NCBI GenBank assembly: GCA_036648855.1
Contig: JAVWCU010000046.1
Span: forward strand, 1 to 6,944
Length of the DNA stretch: 6,944 nucleotides
Origin: Faecenecus sp036648855
Lineage (GTDB): Bacteria; Bacillota_I; Bacilli_A; RF39; UBA660
Direction of reading: 5' to 3'
In this document: piece by piece, positions 6,299 through 6,944 of the stretch
Numbering within the stretch: the stretch's first letter is position 1
Layout: the number at the start of each line of letters is the position of its first letter
Notes under the pieces: model-generated
The model's database searches: none
The model's input: only the letters and a program-made list of their open reading frames with translations
What the model was told of the DNA's origin: nothing
Program-made: the position numbers and the translations under genes

Positions 6299-6786
6299 GA
6301 AGTATGACTTATTTTGTTTTAATTATATTGGTTTTTATAGAAGGATTATTATCTAACTATGTATCTTATTTGCCTTTTTCTTTTCCGTTAAAGTTTTTTT
6401 TAGTAATATTGGGTTTATTATTTATAGGGTGTGCTTTTAAAATAAGTAAAAAGAGGTTATATTTATTAGCTTTAATAATTGGTTTAATATATGATGTAGC
6501 ATATACTAATGTTTATTTCTGGCATTCTTTGTTATTTAGTTTGGCTTTATTTATAGTATTATGGTTAGAAAGAAAGAATAAGAATTGTACATTAAATATT
6601 ATAATAAGTTTTTTGATTGTTGAAACTATTGATTATTTTGTGGCAGTATTTCTTTTCTCTATTTCTTTTGATTTAGTTTTATATTTTAATTATATTTTAG
6701 GGGTTTTATTAAGCCAAGCAATATTCTTTATACTAATATATATTTATTTTACTTATTTTGATAAGGTAAAAAGGATTAGGGCTTGA
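6295..6786 (+). CDS. mreD: Rod shape-determining protein MreD
   Basis: MreD is a small integral membrane protein that works with MreC in the elongation complex. This product has 163 residues, nearly all hydrophobic, with about five membrane segments (roughly 5-25, 31-49, 54-71, 76-91 and 99-155, the last probably two helices). The GLIYDVAYTNVYFWHSLLF block (63-81) corresponds to the conserved MreD loop and helix. Its ATG overlaps the mreC stop as ATGA (6295-6298), which suggests translational coupling. A second in-frame ATG at 6304 has AAAGGTGA (6287-6294) at a better distance (9 nt) and would give 160 residues. The sequence cannot decide between them, and the difference is three residues. 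A terminator overlaps its last codons. Confidence 0.92.
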   Translation: MRSMTYFVLIILVFIEGLLSNYVSYLPFSFPLKFFLVILGLLFIGCAFKISKKRLYLLALIIGLIYDVAYTNVYFWHSLLFSLALFIVLWLERKNKNCTLNIIISFLIVETIDYFVAVFLFSISFDLVLYFNYILGVLLSQAIFFILIYIYFTYFDKVKRIRA

Positions 6787-6796
6787 TGCCTTTTTT
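6768..6796 (+). terminator. Probable intrinsic terminator overlapping the mreD stop
   Basis: AAAAAGG (6768-6774) pairs with CCTTTTT (6789-6795), enclosing a 14-nt region that can partly fold through GGC (6780-6782) with GCC (6788-6790) in an alternative register. The right arm runs into six T (6791-6796). The mreD stop TGA (6784-6786) lies in the loop, the same layout as at the end of valS. It probably closes the SPOR-radC-mreCD operon. The fold is less perfect than that of the valS terminator. Confidence 0.65.
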
Positions 6797-6810
6797 GTGT
6801 ATTATAGGGG

Positions 6811-6840
6811 TTGTAATAGTAATTAAAACTATAGTATAAT
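6811..6840 (+). promoter_or_regulatory. Promoter of the gene entering the window end
   Basis: A perfect TATAAT (6835-6840) has TTGTAA (6811-6816, four of six) 18 nt upstream. It lies between the mreD terminator and the ATG at 6868, giving a short leader of about 20 nt that carries AGAGGT (6855-6860). Confidence 0.6.
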
Positions 6841-6867
6841 TAAGGTATTAAAGTAGAGGTAAGAAGT

Positions 6868-6944
6868 ATGAATAAGAGAAGTAATAATGGTAAGAAGATA
6901 GTAGTAACAATAATTATGTTGTTACTACTGATTGGTATAACAGT
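6868..6944 (+). CDS. Membrane-anchored or exported protein, N-terminus only (partial)
   Basis: Only 25 complete codons are present before the window ends. The translation starts MNKRSNNGKK and continues with a hydrophobic stretch (IVVTIIMLLLLIGIT), the pattern of a signal peptide or N-terminal membrane anchor. ATG 6868 has AGAGGT (6855-6860) 7 nt upstream and a promoter before it, so the start is well supported. Genes after mreD in Firmicutes often encode division or cell-wall proteins such as minC or penicillin-binding proteins. This N-terminus does not look like MinC, which is soluble, and is too short to identify further. Confidence 0.7.
   Translation, partial: MNKRSNNGKKIVVTIIMLLLLIGIT

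Noticed and set aside
5540..6786. Possible reassigned code (UGA as Trp), as in AT-rich Mollicutes
   Set aside because: TGA ends mreC and mreD at the expected lengths, and tryptophans in conserved ValRS motifs are TGG. The code is standard.
1..6944. Mobile element, prophage, CRISPR array, tRNA or defence-system signals
   Set aside because: All genes are ordinary housekeeping or envelope families in tight co-directional order. I found no terminal repeats, spaced repeat arrays, tRNA-like cloverleaf or transposase/integrase motifs.

Overview
This window comes from a low-GC, single-membrane Bacillota (Firmicutes) genome, read along a strand on which every gene points the same way. The evidence is a valine T-box leader, strong AGGAGG-type ribosome binding sites, very AT-rich codon choice and a radC-mreC-mreD block. 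The valyl-tRNA synthetase is of the Bacilli type, lacking a Cys-pair zinc insertion before the DVLDTWFSSALWPFST motif. TGA is used as a stop (mreC, mreD) and tryptophan is TGG, so the code is standard and this is not a Mycoplasma. An Erysipelotrichia-like or uncultured gut Bacilli lineage is my best guess, but it is only a guess.

Region 1 (about 7-3558) is a complete transcription unit: a promoter, a full T-box riboswitch with a GUA (valine) specifier, an HD-domain metal-dependent phosphohydrolase of unknown substrate, valS, and a strong intrinsic terminator whose stem is coded by the last codons of valS. The HD gene lies between the riboswitch and valS, so it should be induced together with ValRS when uncharged tRNA-Val builds up. 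The T-box terminator hairpin also contains the Shine-Dalgarno of the HD gene, and its U-run touches the start codon.

Region 2 (about 3604-4297) is a single-gene unit: a near-perfect sigma-A promoter, a membrane-anchored cysteine-rich peptidoglycan hydrolase (glucosaminidase/lysozyme-like) starting at TTG, and an AT-rich terminator.

Region 3 (about 4311-6796) is a likely operon of a membrane-anchored SPOR-like protein, radC, mreC and mreD. The last three are tightly packed (radC/mreC abut, mreC/mreD overlap by 4 nt), and the block ends in a terminator overlapping the mreD stop. mreB, which often sits between radC and mreC, is absent here. Regions 2 and 3 together are dominated by envelope functions: glycan cleavage, probable glycan binding and the elongation scaffold.

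Region 4 (6811-6944) holds a promoter and the first 25 codons of a membrane-anchored or exported protein that runs off the window.

I see no mobile element, CRISPR array, tRNA or rRNA, and no convincing wholly new system. The most interesting points are the T-box-controlled HD hydrolase and the dual-function terminator/SD hairpin in its leader.
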